Assembly (NCBI RefSeq): GCF_004327285.1
Contig: NZ_QJUI01000025.1
Location: 1 to 61,391, forward strand
Direction of reading: 5' to 3'
Length of the DNA stretch: 61,391 nucleotides
Source: Phytopseudomonas daroniae
GTDB taxonomy: Bacteria > Pseudomonadota > Gammaproteobacteria > Pseudomonadales > Pseudomonadaceae
The notes beneath the pieces were generated by a model that ran no database searches, had not been told where the DNA came from, and saw nothing but the letters and a program-made list of their open reading frames with translations. The position numbers were made by a program, and so were the translations under genes. This document shows, one piece after another, positions 43,497-51,855 of the stretch. Each line of letters begins with the position of its first letter. Within the stretch, counting starts at the first letter, position 1.

Positions 43497-43571
43497 TGGC
43501 AGGGGCGGCTGGATTCGAACCAACGCATGCCAGGATCAAAACCTGGTGCCTTACCGCTTGGCGACGCCCCT
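43497..43571 (-). tRNA. tRNA-Gln (TTG), second copy
   Basis: A 75-nt tRNA on the minus strand: AGGGGCG acceptor paired with CGCCCCT, anticodon TTG in loop TTTTGAT, T-arm with GGTTCGAATCC and encoded CCA (43497-43499). It is identical to the copy at 43631-43705 and lies 59 bp downstream of it. It ends 44 nt before the prs start codon. Confidence 0.95.
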
Positions 43572-43630
43572 GTATCGTGTGTGACGCAATGCTGCTCAAT
43601 TCGGTATTACGAGCCACCCTTGGGTGGTTA

Positions 43631-43705
43631 TGGCAGGGGCGGCTGGATTCGAACCAACGCATGCCAGGATCAAAACCTGGTGCCTTACCGCTTGGCGACG
43701 CCCCT
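43631..43705 (-). tRNA. tRNA-Gln (TTG), first copy
   Basis: Identical 75-nt tRNA-Gln with CCA encoded. Its 5' end is only 25 nt after the ispE stop codon, with no room for a separate promoter of usual size, which suggests co-transcription with ispE. Confidence 0.95.
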
Positions 43706-43730
43706 GTAACGTATAACCGATGCTACGCAT

Positions 43731-44606
43731 TTACTTCCTGACCAGTTCCTGAAGCCTGCGATGCAACATCGAAACGTTGGCACCTTGCGCAACAAAACTT
43801 GGCAGTGTGGCTGGAAGTTGGCGGGCGACTTTATCAGCATCGTCCCTGTTTGGGAAGCTCCCAAACACACAAGCTCCAGTGCCGGTCAATCTTGTTGGAA
43901 CAAATTTGTTCAGCAAGATCAGGGCGTTACGAACTTCACTGTAACGCTTCTCGACGACCGACTGGCAGTCGTTACGACCACCCCCCTCAAGAAGGCTGCG
44001 AACTTTAATGGGCGGCGTATCGCGTGTCAACTCAGGGTCGGAGAAAACTTCTGCTGTGCTGACAAGCACTTGCGGTACGGCGACGAGAAACCATGGCTCT
44101 GTCAGCTCGACCGGTGTGAGTTTCTCGCCAACGCCCTCGGCGAATGCTGCGCGGCCGCGTACGAATACCGGCACGTCGGCGCCCAGGCTCAGACCCAGCC
44201 CTGCCAGGCGATCCTCGCTCCAATCCAGTTGCCAGAGGTGAGCGAGGCCGAGCAGGGTGGTGGCGGCATCCGAACTGCCGCCGCCGATGCCGCCGCCCAT
44301 GGGCAGGCGTTTATCCAGCCAGATGTCCGCGCCGAGACGCGTGTCGCTTTGTTCCTGCAGTTGCCGAGCGGCACGCACAATCAGGTTGCTATCGTGGGGT
44401 ACGCCATCGACCGCGGTGTGCAGGTGAATGACGCCATCGTCGCGCAGGGCAAAACCCAGCTCGTCACCGTGGTCGAGAAATTGAAACAGGGTCTGCAGCT
44501 CGTGATAACCGTCTTCGCGATGGCCGAGGATGTGCAGCATCAGGTTGAGCTTGGCCGGAGCCGGCAGGATCAGTTCGGCGTGATCGGGGATGGCATGGGT
44601 CGTCAT
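43731..44606 (-). CDS. ispE: 4-diphosphocytidyl-2-C-methyl-D-erythritol kinase
   Basis: A 291-residue GHMP kinase of the MEP isoprenoid pathway, phosphorylating CDP-ME. It has the N-terminal substrate motif PAPAKLNLMLHILGHREDGY, the ATP-binding loop LPMGGGIGGGSSDAATTLL (about residues 98-116) and the C-terminal motif LTGTGACVFGSF. The ATG at 44606 is the family start. The order lolB-ispE-tRNA-Gln-prs is the conserved pseudomonad arrangement. Confidence 0.95.
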   Translation of the reverse strand: MTTHAIPDHAELILPAPAKLNLMLHILGHREDGYHELQTLFQFLDHGDELGFALRDDGVIHLHTAVDGVPHDSNLIVRAARQLQEQSDTRLGADIWLDKRLPMGGGIGGGSSDAATTLLGLAHLWQLDWSEDRLAGLGLSLGADVPVFVRGRAAFAEGVGEKLTPVELTEPWFLVAVPQVLVSTAEVFSDPELTRDTPPIKVRSLLEGGGRNDCQSVVEKRYSEVRNALILLNKFVPTRLTGTGACVFGSFPNRDDADKVARQLPATLPSFVAQGANVSMLHRRLQELVRK

Positions 44607-44720
44607 GGGGCTGTACTGATAACGGTGAAATTACGCTGATTATGCGTTGCCGCGGCAGATGATGCTGCAGGTTCTGGTGTTTTGTTGGGGGGGGGCAACT
44701 TCAGGTGGATGGCGATGGTT

Positions 44721-44772
44721 CGTAGGGTGAATGACGCTCCACCCATCCACCCATCCACCATGAAGCCTACCA
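44721..44772. repeat. Palindromic intergenic repeat, copy D
   Basis: CGTAGGGTGAATGACGCTCC is followed by repeated CCATCCACC units and CATGAAGCCTACCAACC, matching parts of copies B and C (GTAGGGTGGATGACGCTC, CATGAAGCCCACCAA). It is degenerate compared with copy B. It fills the 215-bp gap between lolB and ispE. Confidence 0.6.
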
Positions 44773-44821
44773 ACCACCCGGCAACCTGACACCGTGCCCG
44801 ATCAGAGGGCGCGGGGGTGGG

Positions 44822-45442
44822 TTACTGGCCGAGCTGGCGCGGCTGCCAGTCCTTGATCACCAGAGTCACCTGGATGTCGTGACCCTCCAGGCGCAGGCGC
44901 TCGGGTAGCCAGTAGCCGTTCTGCTCGGCGTAGCGCGTGTAGCTGACTTCCCAGCCATCCTGGCTCAGTTGCGCCAGGCGACTGTCGCTGTCCAGCGTCA
45001 GGCGGCTTTTACTGTCCGGTGCGGGCAGGCCGCGAATCCACCAGAGCAGGTGGGACACCGGCAGGTTGAGGCCCAGTTGTTGTTGCAGGAGTTCTTCCGG
45101 CGATTCGGCCTGGTAGCGGCCCTGGTTGGCCACTTCCAGCTGCACGTCACCCGGGCGCCCGGTCAGGCGTGCGGCGCCGCGGCCCAGTGGGCCGGACAGG
45201 CGAATGTCCGCGTAGTCCTGGCGTTGCAGCCAGAACAGCGTGCCGCTGCCGGAGTCGCGGGGGGCTCGGATGCCGACCTTGCCGTTGATCTGCCAGCCAT
45301 CGAGGGTGCTGATCTGCTGCTTGTGCGCCTGCCAGCGAGCCGGATCGCCCTGGCCCTGTTCCACCGCTTCACGGGTGGACAGGCCGGAGCAGCCGGCGAG
45401 CAGGGTTACCAGGGCGAGTGCGAGTAAGGGGCGAAACTGCAT
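44822..45442 (-). CDS. lolB: Outer-membrane lipoprotein LolB
   Basis: A 206-residue lipoprotein with signal MQFRPLLALALVTLLAGC (lipobox LLAGC). The mature part matches LolB: ISTLDGWQINGKVGIRAPRD, GTLFWLQRQDYADIRLSGPL and LLWWIRGLPAPD, the hydrophobic loop that accepts lipoproteins from LolA. It inserts lipoproteins into the outer membrane. It overlaps the stop of the upstream TPR gene by 1 nt. Confidence 0.95.
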   Translation of the reverse strand: MQFRPLLALALVTLLAGCSGLSTREAVEQGQGDPARWQAHKQQISTLDGWQINGKVGIRAPRDSGSGTLFWLQRQDYADIRLSGPLGRGAARLTGRPGDVQLEVANQGRYQAESPEELLQQQLGLNLPVSHLLWWIRGLPAPDSKSRLTLDSDSRLAQLSQDGWEVSYTRYAEQNGYWLPERLRLEGHDIQVTLVIKDWQPRQLGQ

Positions 45443-47172
45443 CAGGGCCTCTCTGATCCGGTCAGGCGCAGCACGGTGCTGCGCAGAATTTCACTGTCGG
45501 GCTGTTCCTTCAGCGCGTCGCGCCAGATATTTCTGGCCTCGCGCTGCTTGTTCTGAGCCCACAGGGTTTCGCCCAGGTGGGCGGCGACTTCATGATCCGG
45601 GAAGCGCTCGAATGCCTGGCGCAGCAGTTTTTCCGCTTCGGCCAGATTGCCCAGGCGGAAGTTCGCCCAGCCCAGGCTGTCGAGAATCGCCGGATCGTTG
45701 GGGTTGAGGGTGTGAGCCTGTTCGATCAGCTCCAGACCTTCCTGATGGCGATCGGTACGGTCGACCAGGGTGTAGCCGAGGGCGTTGAGCGCCATGGCAT
45801 TGTCCGGCTCACGGTCGAGAATGGTGCGTAGATCCTGCTCCAGCTGCTTCAGGTCGTTACGCGGTTCAGCCAGCATGGCGCGGGTGTAGAGCAGGTTCAG
45901 GTCGCCCGGATATTGCTTGAGCGCCTGCTGGATCAGCGTCCAGGCCTGGTCGGGCTGGTTCTGCTTGGACAGCGACTCGGCCTCGATCAGGTACAGCTGC
46001 AGCGCGTAGTCCGGCTCGCTGTCGCGCGCTTCGGCCAGGTGCCTGGAGGCTTCGGCGCCACGGCCGTTGGCGACGAGCAGATCGGTCATGCGTGCCTGGG
46101 CTGGCAAGTAATCGTTGCCGCCCCCGACCATGGAGTAGGCGAGCAGGGCTTCGTCCACTTCGCCCAGTGCTTCGTGGGCACGGCCCAGATTGTATTGGGC
46201 CGGGTCAACGTGAGCGTCGCGCGCGACCAGTTCTTCCAGGTAGACGATGGCTTCGCGCCAGGCTTCGGCTTCCAGGCAGACCAGCGCCAGGGAGAAACGC
46301 AGGTCGTCGTCTTCGGGAAACTGTTGCAGCAGCGAGGAGAACTCGCTGCGGGCGTCGTCCATGCGCCCCAGCTCGACCAACTGGCGGGCGTAGGTCAGGC
46401 GCAGGCGCTTGTCGTTGGGGCTCTGCTCGATGCCTTTCTTGAGCAGCGGCAGCGCTTCTTCGCCACGCCCCAGGCTTTGCAGCAGGCGCGCGTGCAGCAG
46501 CAGAGGAGCCGCCTGGTCATGCTTGGCGTCACTGTTCTCGAGCAGCTTCAGGGCTTCTTCGGGGCGGTCATCCTGCTGCAGGAGCAGGGCCTTGCCGAAC
46601 AGCAACTGACCGTCGTTCGGGTATTTGCCGAGCAGGCGGTCGAAACTCTGCAGCAGGCCGGCGCGGGTGTCCGGATCGGTTTCCGCCGCCGACAGGGCGA
46701 GGAAATCGAAGTGCGTATTGCCCTGACGCTGAAGTACGCGCTCCATATACGTCATGGATTCGTCGTAGCGACCGGCGCGCGCCAGTTGCACGGCGGCGGC
46801 GCGTTGCGCATCGACGTTGGCTGGCGCGTTCTTGGCCCAGACCAGTGAGGTGTCCAGCGCTTCCTGATCGGCGCCCAGGTATTCGGCGATACGGAAGCCG
46901 CGCTCGGCGACGCCCGCATCCTGAGTCGAATTGGCCTGCTGGACGTAATTGCTCAGGGCGATATCGAAGCGATTGCGCTGGCCGGCCAGCTCGGCGGTCA
47001 GCAGTGCCAGCAGGGTTTCCTGGCTGAACGAACCGTACGCCTCAGGCGCCTCGGCCTGTGCTTCGTTGCCCGGCTCTTCCACGGGTACGTTACCGTCCGG
47101 TTCGGACGGCGCAAAAGTCTGGCAACCACCCAAAAAGGCAAGGGCGGTCAGCAACGCGATGGGTCTATTCAT
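45442..47172 (-). CDS. TPR-repeat lipoprotein
   Basis: A 576-residue lipoprotein: signal MNRPIALLTALAFLGGC with lipobox FLGGC, followed by an acidic linker and a solenoid of tetratricopeptide repeats (for example NPNDPAILDSLGWANFRLGN, FPDHEVAAHLGETLWAQNKQ). A homologous TPR protein always precedes lolB in pseudomonads, from memory; a role in outer-membrane assembly is plausible but unproven. ATG at 47172 is chosen at the signal peptide rather than the longer open frame to 47235. Confidence 0.88.
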   Translation of the reverse strand: MNRPIALLTALAFLGGCQTFAPSEPDGNVPVEEPGNEAQAEAPEAYGSFSQETLLALLTAELAGQRNRFDIALSNYVQQANSTQDAGVAERGFRIAEYLGADQEALDTSLVWAKNAPANVDAQRAAAVQLARAGRYDESMTYMERVLQRQGNTHFDFLALSAAETDPDTRAGLLQSFDRLLGKYPNDGQLLFGKALLLQQDDRPEEALKLLENSDAKHDQAAPLLLHARLLQSLGRGEEALPLLKKGIEQSPNDKRLRLTYARQLVELGRMDDARSEFSSLLQQFPEDDDLRFSLALVCLEAEAWREAIVYLEELVARDAHVDPAQYNLGRAHEALGEVDEALLAYSMVGGGNDYLPAQARMTDLLVANGRGAEASRHLAEARDSEPDYALQLYLIEAESLSKQNQPDQAWTLIQQALKQYPGDLNLLYTRAMLAEPRNDLKQLEQDLRTILDREPDNAMALNALGYTLVDRTDRHQEGLELIEQAHTLNPNDPAILDSLGWANFRLGNLAEAEKLLRQAFERFPDHEVAAHLGETLWAQNKQREARNIWRDALKEQPDSEILRSTVLRLTGSERP

Positions 47173-47276
47173 AAGGGGAAATGCGACTAACCTGCGGTTT
47201 TGGCCATCATGACACAAGCCGTTGGGCAAGCCCATGGGGCAGGCCGTGTGTCCTGGCGATGTGAGGTTGGACTCTC

Positions 47277-48251
47277 TCAGTCGGCTACTGGTTGCATTCC
47301 CGGATGCTGTGCCTGGCTCAAGTCGTGGCGGATGTACTGGATAAGACCGCGTACGGCGGGTGTGATTCCGCGGTGGGCGGGAGTCAAGGCGTACAGAGTG
47401 CCTGAGGCCGGACGCTCCTGCGGGCAGGACGCCTGCAGGCTGCCACGCTGCAGGTCGTCGTGACAGGCGTGCAAGGGCAGGCAGGCCAGGCCGATGCCGG
47501 CACGGGCGGCGTTGAGCAGCGTTTGCAGGCTCGGTGAGCTGAACGCCGAGTTGTGCAGCGGTCGTTGGCCGTCGGCCAGCAGCCAGGGACGTGGCGACTG
47601 GGGCGTACCGAAGGCTAGCAGGTGCTGGTCGTCGACACTGTCCAGGCGCAAGGGGTGGCCGAGGCGTTCCAGCAACGCGGCATTGCCGACGATCACGTTT
47701 TGCAGGCGGGCGAGAGGGCGGGCGACGATATCGCTGCTGTTGCTCGGTGCTTCGTCCAGGCTCAGTGACAGATCCAGGCGCTGGGCGCTCAACTCGGTCT
47801 GCCCGTCCCTGTTGATCAGGGCGAAGCTGACTTTCGGGTGTCTGGCCTGAAAGCGGCCGAGCCGCTCGAGCAGCCAGTCACTGAAGATGGCGGGGGCGCA
47901 CAGCTGGAGCAGCCCGCTCGGTGTGCCGTTGGCTTCCTGGGCCGTAGCTTCGGCCGCTTCGGCGGCGCTGAGCATATCCAGGGCGTGACGATAGATACGC
48001 TCGCCCAAGGCGGTCATGCTGAACGAACGGGTGCTGCGGTTAAGCAACTGCACCTGCAGGCGTTTCTCCAGCAGGATGATGCGCCGGCTGAGGCTGGATT
48101 TGGCGATGCCGGTGCGCTCGGCTGCAGCCGAGAAGCTACCTGCTTCGACCACGCAGATCAGCCAGTAGAGCTCGCCGAGGATGCTGGCTTGGGTTGCGGC
48201 CTTGAGTTGGGGTTTGTGGGACGCAGTGTTGTCGTGGGTGGAACGTTGCAT
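47277..48251 (-). CDS. LysR-family transcriptional regulator
   Basis: A 324-residue LysR regulator. The N-terminal helix-turn-helix is SFSAAAERTGIAKSSLSRRI (about residues 39-58), after a 28-residue extension. The C-terminal substrate-binding domain starts at LLQLCAPAIF. It most resembles the one-gene regulators of the CrgA/DsdC-like class with an effector-binding half. The target is not evident: its nearest divergent neighbour is the response regulator at 48398. It lies where hemA would be expected after the TPR-lolB block. Confidence 0.88.
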   Translation of the reverse strand: MQRSTHDNTASHKPQLKAATQASILGELYWLICVVEAGSFSAAAERTGIAKSSLSRRIILLEKRLQVQLLNRSTRSFSMTALGERIYRHALDMLSAAEAAEATAQEANGTPSGLLQLCAPAIFSDWLLERLGRFQARHPKVSFALINRDGQTELSAQRLDLSLSLDEAPSNSSDIVARPLARLQNVIVGNAALLERLGHPLRLDSVDDQHLLAFGTPQSPRPWLLADGQRPLHNSAFSSPSLQTLLNAARAGIGLACLPLHACHDDLQRGSLQASCPQERPASGTLYALTPAHRGITPAVRGLIQYIRHDLSQAQHPGMQPVAD

Positions 48252-48397
48252 CGTATTTACCTACATGACTTTGCGCTATCGTATTGCCCGCTTGACAGAG
48301 CGGCCTTTGCTGCAGCGGATGCGGCTTTTTCCAGCGGGGCGGATGGGCGGATTAATGATCGAGCGTATGCCGATCAATGTCGGGGGTAGGCGTAGTC

Positions 48398-49171
48398 ATG
48401 CAGAACGGCTTTATTACTGCACCGCATATTCTGGTCATCGACGACTCTCCAGAAGAGCTTCGAGGCCTGATCGGATTACTGCGTCAACAGTCCTGGCGCC
48501 TATCCCTGGCCAGTGATGCCCACCAGGGCTATCAGCGTGCCCTGGCCCTGAAACCAGACCTGATCCTGCTCGATGTGCGCATGCCCGGCATGGATGGCTT
48601 CACCTTGTGCCGCCTGTTGCGTGAGGCGCCGGCTACACGTCGGGTGCCGGTGATCTTCCTGACGTCCGCCGGCGCGGTCGACGAACGGCTCGAAGGCCTG
48701 ACGCTGGGCGGTGTCGATTACGTACTCAAGAGTTGCGAGCCCCAGGAAGTGCTGGCGCGTATCCGCATTCACCTGCAACTGGCCTGGCGCGAAACGTCGC
48801 TCGGCGCCATTACCTCTGCCGACGTGGAACCCGCTACTGACGCTGAGGTGCTGCTGCGCGCCGCCATGCGCCTGATCGCCCAGCACCTCGACGATATGCC
48901 CTCGCTGGCCGAGATCGCCCGTAAGGTCGGCACTCACGACAAGCGCCTGTCGAGCATCTTTCGTGAGCACCTGGGAACGACGGTGTTCGCCTATATCCGC
49001 GAAGTACGCCTGAAGCGGGGCCTGGATTTGCTGGCCGATAGCGGCATGAGCGTGCAGGACATCGCCGATCTGGTCGGCTTTCGCAGCGCTTGCAATTTCA
49101 CCACGGCTTTTCGCGAGCGCATGGGCATGACGCCCAGCCAGTTCCGCCAGCAAGAACGGGCGCAGACGTGA
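48398..49171 (+). CDS. Response regulator with AraC-type DNA-binding output
   Basis: A 257-residue two-domain regulator. The receiver domain (about residues 8-125) has the acidic pair in ILVIDDSPEELRG, the phospho-acceptor Asp59 in LILLDVRMPGMDGF, the threonine in VIFLTSAGA and the lysine in YVLKSCEP. The C-terminal AraC-type double helix-turn-helix includes PSLAEIARKVGTHDKRLSSI and MSVQDIADLVGFRSACNFTT. ATG at 48398 follows TAGG; an in-frame ATG at 48377 lacks a site. It lies 22 nt before the hybrid kinase, probably its partner. Confidence 0.88.
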   Translation: MQNGFITAPHILVIDDSPEELRGLIGLLRQQSWRLSLASDAHQGYQRALALKPDLILLDVRMPGMDGFTLCRLLREAPATRRVPVIFLTSAGAVDERLEGLTLGGVDYVLKSCEPQEVLARIRIHLQLAWRETSLGAITSADVEPATDAEVLLRAAMRLIAQHLDDMPSLAEIARKVGTHDKRLSSIFREHLGTTVFAYIREVRLKRGLDLLADSGMSVQDIADLVGFRSACNFTTAFRERMGMTPSQFRQQERAQT

Positions 49172-49193
49172 TGTCGTTTGCGCCTGGGTATCG

Positions 49194-51641
49194 ATGAATG
49201 GGCGTCGCGGGCGCGGTGCCGAGGTCATGAGTCGCTCGGTGCTGCTCGCCGTGCTGTTGCTGGGGCTGTCGCTCGTCAATCTCGCCTCGGCCGCGACCTG
49301 CGATGCCGAGCTGGATCCTCCCATGCGCCTCTTCGAGGATCCTGCGGCGGGCTTGACTGCCGACCAGGTGCTGGCGTTGCCGGCGTCGGCCTTCGACGCC
49401 GCGAGCGCACAGCGCCTGACCCTCGAATACAGCCGCTCCGCCTACTGGTTGCGCTTCGAACTGGACAATCCCGGCGAGCACGAATGCCTGCGCTGGTTCA
49501 CGGTGGGCGAGCCGCGCCTGCAGGACATCCAGGTGCATATCCGCCGTGGCGACGCCTGGCAGACGCTGCGCGGCGGCAGTGCCTACCCGCTGGAGCAATG
49601 GACGGTGGTGGATCGCCAGCCACGTTTTCCCATGACGCTGGCCGAGGGCGAGCGGGTCGATGTGCTGGTACGGGTGGCCAGCGACTCGCTGATCATCCTC
49701 GAACCGCGGCTGTGGTCGGACGAGCTGCTGCTGGAACGGCGCCAGTCCCTCTACCTGGCCGACGGCATCACCCTTGGCATCGTGCTGCTGGTGGTGCCCT
49801 TCAGCCTGATCCTCGGCCGGATCATGGCGACGCCATTGCTCATCGCCCATGCCGCAGCGGTACTGACCTATATCCTGTTCACCTGCGTGGTCAACGGTTA
49901 CCTGATCCTCTGGCCCGCGGCGGTGCCCTGGACGCAGACGATCAGCACATGGCTCAGCATCCTCGCGTTCGCCTGTTTTCTCGGTTATGTCAGGCTGCTG
50001 CTCGGCGTTCGTCATCTTCCCAGGGGCTGGGGGCTTCTGTTCGGCCTGATCCTGCTCAGTTACATCGGCGGGCGAGTCTGGGACTGGCTGGGTCACGCCC
50101 CCGATGGACGCATCCATGTCGAGTGGATCTTGCGCCTGACCCTCTACCTGGTGCTGCCGGCCACGCTGCTGGCGGCCTGGTTGCATGGCGTGAAGTTGCG
50201 CTGGATGGCCTGGGTGGTACCGGCGCTGTTCCTGGTGCAGTTCGCCGTGCGCCATCTGCTGTCGCTGGATCGGCTCGTGCCCTGGCAGTCTCGGGACAGT
50301 TTCCTCAGCCTGGCGTCGACCCTGCCCGGCGTGTTGCTGCTGGTCTGCACCCTGGTCACCGAGGTCGTTCTCGTCCGGCGCCGGGAGCAGCGCGCCCTGA
50401 GCGAGCTCGACGAGCAGCGTCAGGCCGAGCACGAGCGCCTGGAAAGCACGGTGGCGACGCGCACCGCGCAGCTGCGCGAATCGCTGCGAGCGCACAGTTC
50501 GCTGATGGCGCGGATCAGTCACGATCTGCGTTCGCCACTGGTCAGCATCATCGACTACGCGCGCCTGCTGCGCAGCCAGCCGCAACCCGACTACCCGCAC
50601 AAGATCGAGCGCAGCGCACGCCAGCAACTGGAATTGATCGACGAGCTGCTGGAGTTTTCCCGGGGTGAGTTGCAGCAACTGGAGCTCACCCTGGCGCCGG
50701 GCTACCTCTATGGCTTCCTGCGCGAGGTGGAGGAGGAGGGGCGTTTTCTCGCCACGCGCCAGGACAACCATTTCGAATGCCTGTTCGCCGCGGATCTACC
50801 GGCTATCGTGCAGGCGGATTTCCGCCGCTTGCGCCAGGTATTGCTCAATCTGCTGGGCAATGCCGCCAAGTTCACCCGCCATGGGCGCATCACCCTGGAG
50901 GTCAGCAGTGTGCCCGGGGCGGTCGGCGAATGCGTGGAGCTGTGTTTCCGGGTCAGCGACAACGGTATCGGCTTCGCCCCGAGCGAGCGGGACAACCTGT
51001 TGCAACCCTTCCGCCGCGGCAGCAACGTCGGCCAGATCCAGGGTAGCGGCCTGGGCCTGTCGATCGTGGCGCAGCTGCTGGGCCATATGGGCAGCGAACT
51101 GGAGATCGACAGCCTGGAGCAGGGCGGCAGCCGTATCGGTTTCCGCCTGCGCCTCACGCCGGCCAGCGAGCACGAGCTGGACATTGGGCTGCGCGACAGT
51201 CATGCCGGGGTCGCACCGCAGGAGAGCCACTGCATCCTGCTGGTCGACGACGTCGCCTTGAACCGTGAGTGGCTGTACGACCTGTTGAGTGGCTATGGTT
51301 TCGATGTGCTGCTGGCCGCGGACGGTCAACAGGCGCTCGAGTTGCTCGAACAGCAGGCGGTCGATCTGGTGATGACCGATCAGATGATGCCGGTCATGGA
51401 TGGCTGGATCCTGTTGCAGCGCTTGCGCAGCGAGCGGCCGGGGTTACCCGTGCTGCTCTATTCGGCAACGCCGGCACAGCATCCGGCGCACCTGCCGGCC
51501 GATCTGGCATTCGATGGCGAGATACTCAAACCGGCCAATACCGGCCAACTGCTGGATCGTATCGGCGCCTTGCTGCCCGCGAATGCGCCGGGCGGCGGCG
51601 ATGAAGCGGCGGGCGCCAAACCGGCTGCCAGGATCTGTTGA
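49194..51641 (+). CDS. LadS-like hybrid sensor histidine kinase
   Basis: An 815-residue membrane kinase. In order: signal peptide, a periplasmic 7TMR-DISMED2 carbohydrate-binding-like domain (about 30-180), seven membrane helices (about 190-390), HisKA with His443 in MARISHDLRSPLVSIIDYAR, HATPase (LNLLGNAAKFTRHG, DNGIGF, GSGLGLSIV) and a C-terminal receiver with phospho-acceptor in DLVMTDQMMPVMDGW. This is the architecture of LadS, which promotes biofilm and represses acute virulence in P. aeruginosa. All catalytic residues are present. Start ATG 49194 or 49227 (MSRSVLLAV, directly at the signal peptide). Confidence 0.9.
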   Translation: MNGRRGRGAEVMSRSVLLAVLLLGLSLVNLASAATCDAELDPPMRLFEDPAAGLTADQVLALPASAFDAASAQRLTLEYSRSAYWLRFELDNPGEHECLRWFTVGEPRLQDIQVHIRRGDAWQTLRGGSAYPLEQWTVVDRQPRFPMTLAEGERVDVLVRVASDSLIILEPRLWSDELLLERRQSLYLADGITLGIVLLVVPFSLILGRIMATPLLIAHAAAVLTYILFTCVVNGYLILWPAAVPWTQTISTWLSILAFACFLGYVRLLLGVRHLPRGWGLLFGLILLSYIGGRVWDWLGHAPDGRIHVEWILRLTLYLVLPATLLAAWLHGVKLRWMAWVVPALFLVQFAVRHLLSLDRLVPWQSRDSFLSLASTLPGVLLLVCTLVTEVVLVRRREQRALSELDEQRQAEHERLESTVATRTAQLRESLRAHSSLMARISHDLRSPLVSIIDYARLLRSQPQPDYPHKIERSARQQLELIDELLEFSRGELQQLELTLAPGYLYGFLREVEEEGRFLATRQDNHFECLFAADLPAIVQADFRRLRQVLLNLLGNAAKFTRHGRITLEVSSVPGAVGECVELCFRVSDNGIGFAPSERDNLLQPFRRGSNVGQIQGSGLGLSIVAQLLGHMGSELEIDSLEQGGSRIGFRLRLTPASEHELDIGLRDSHAGVAPQESHCILLVDDVALNREWLYDLLSGYGFDVLLAADGQQALELLEQQAVDLVMTDQMMPVMDGWILLQRLRSERPGLPVLLYSATPAQHPAHLPADLAFDGEILKPANTGQLLDRIGALLPANAPGGGDEAAGAKPAARIC

Positions 51642-51855
51642 GGTTTCCGCACGACCGCGCCGGAGCCCTGCGGCGTGCGCTGAAACGTCAACAGACCCGA
51701 GCTCATGGTGCCCATGTTGCGACAGGGTGATTGCGTTATCTTACGGAGCCTGTGCGTCCTCGGCCTTTGCTGGGGCAGACGGTGTTTTGGCCGGCACGGA
51801 TGAAAGGCGGGAAAAGTCGACGACAGCGAGCCTCCGATCTACCCGGGAGCGTTCG

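Noticed and set aside
43381..43741. Open frames over the two tRNA-Gln genes (for example a peptide with the text AGFEPTHARIKTW)
   Set aside because: They are translations of tRNA genes on the wrong strand, a known source of false proteins. The tRNA structure explains the sequence completely.
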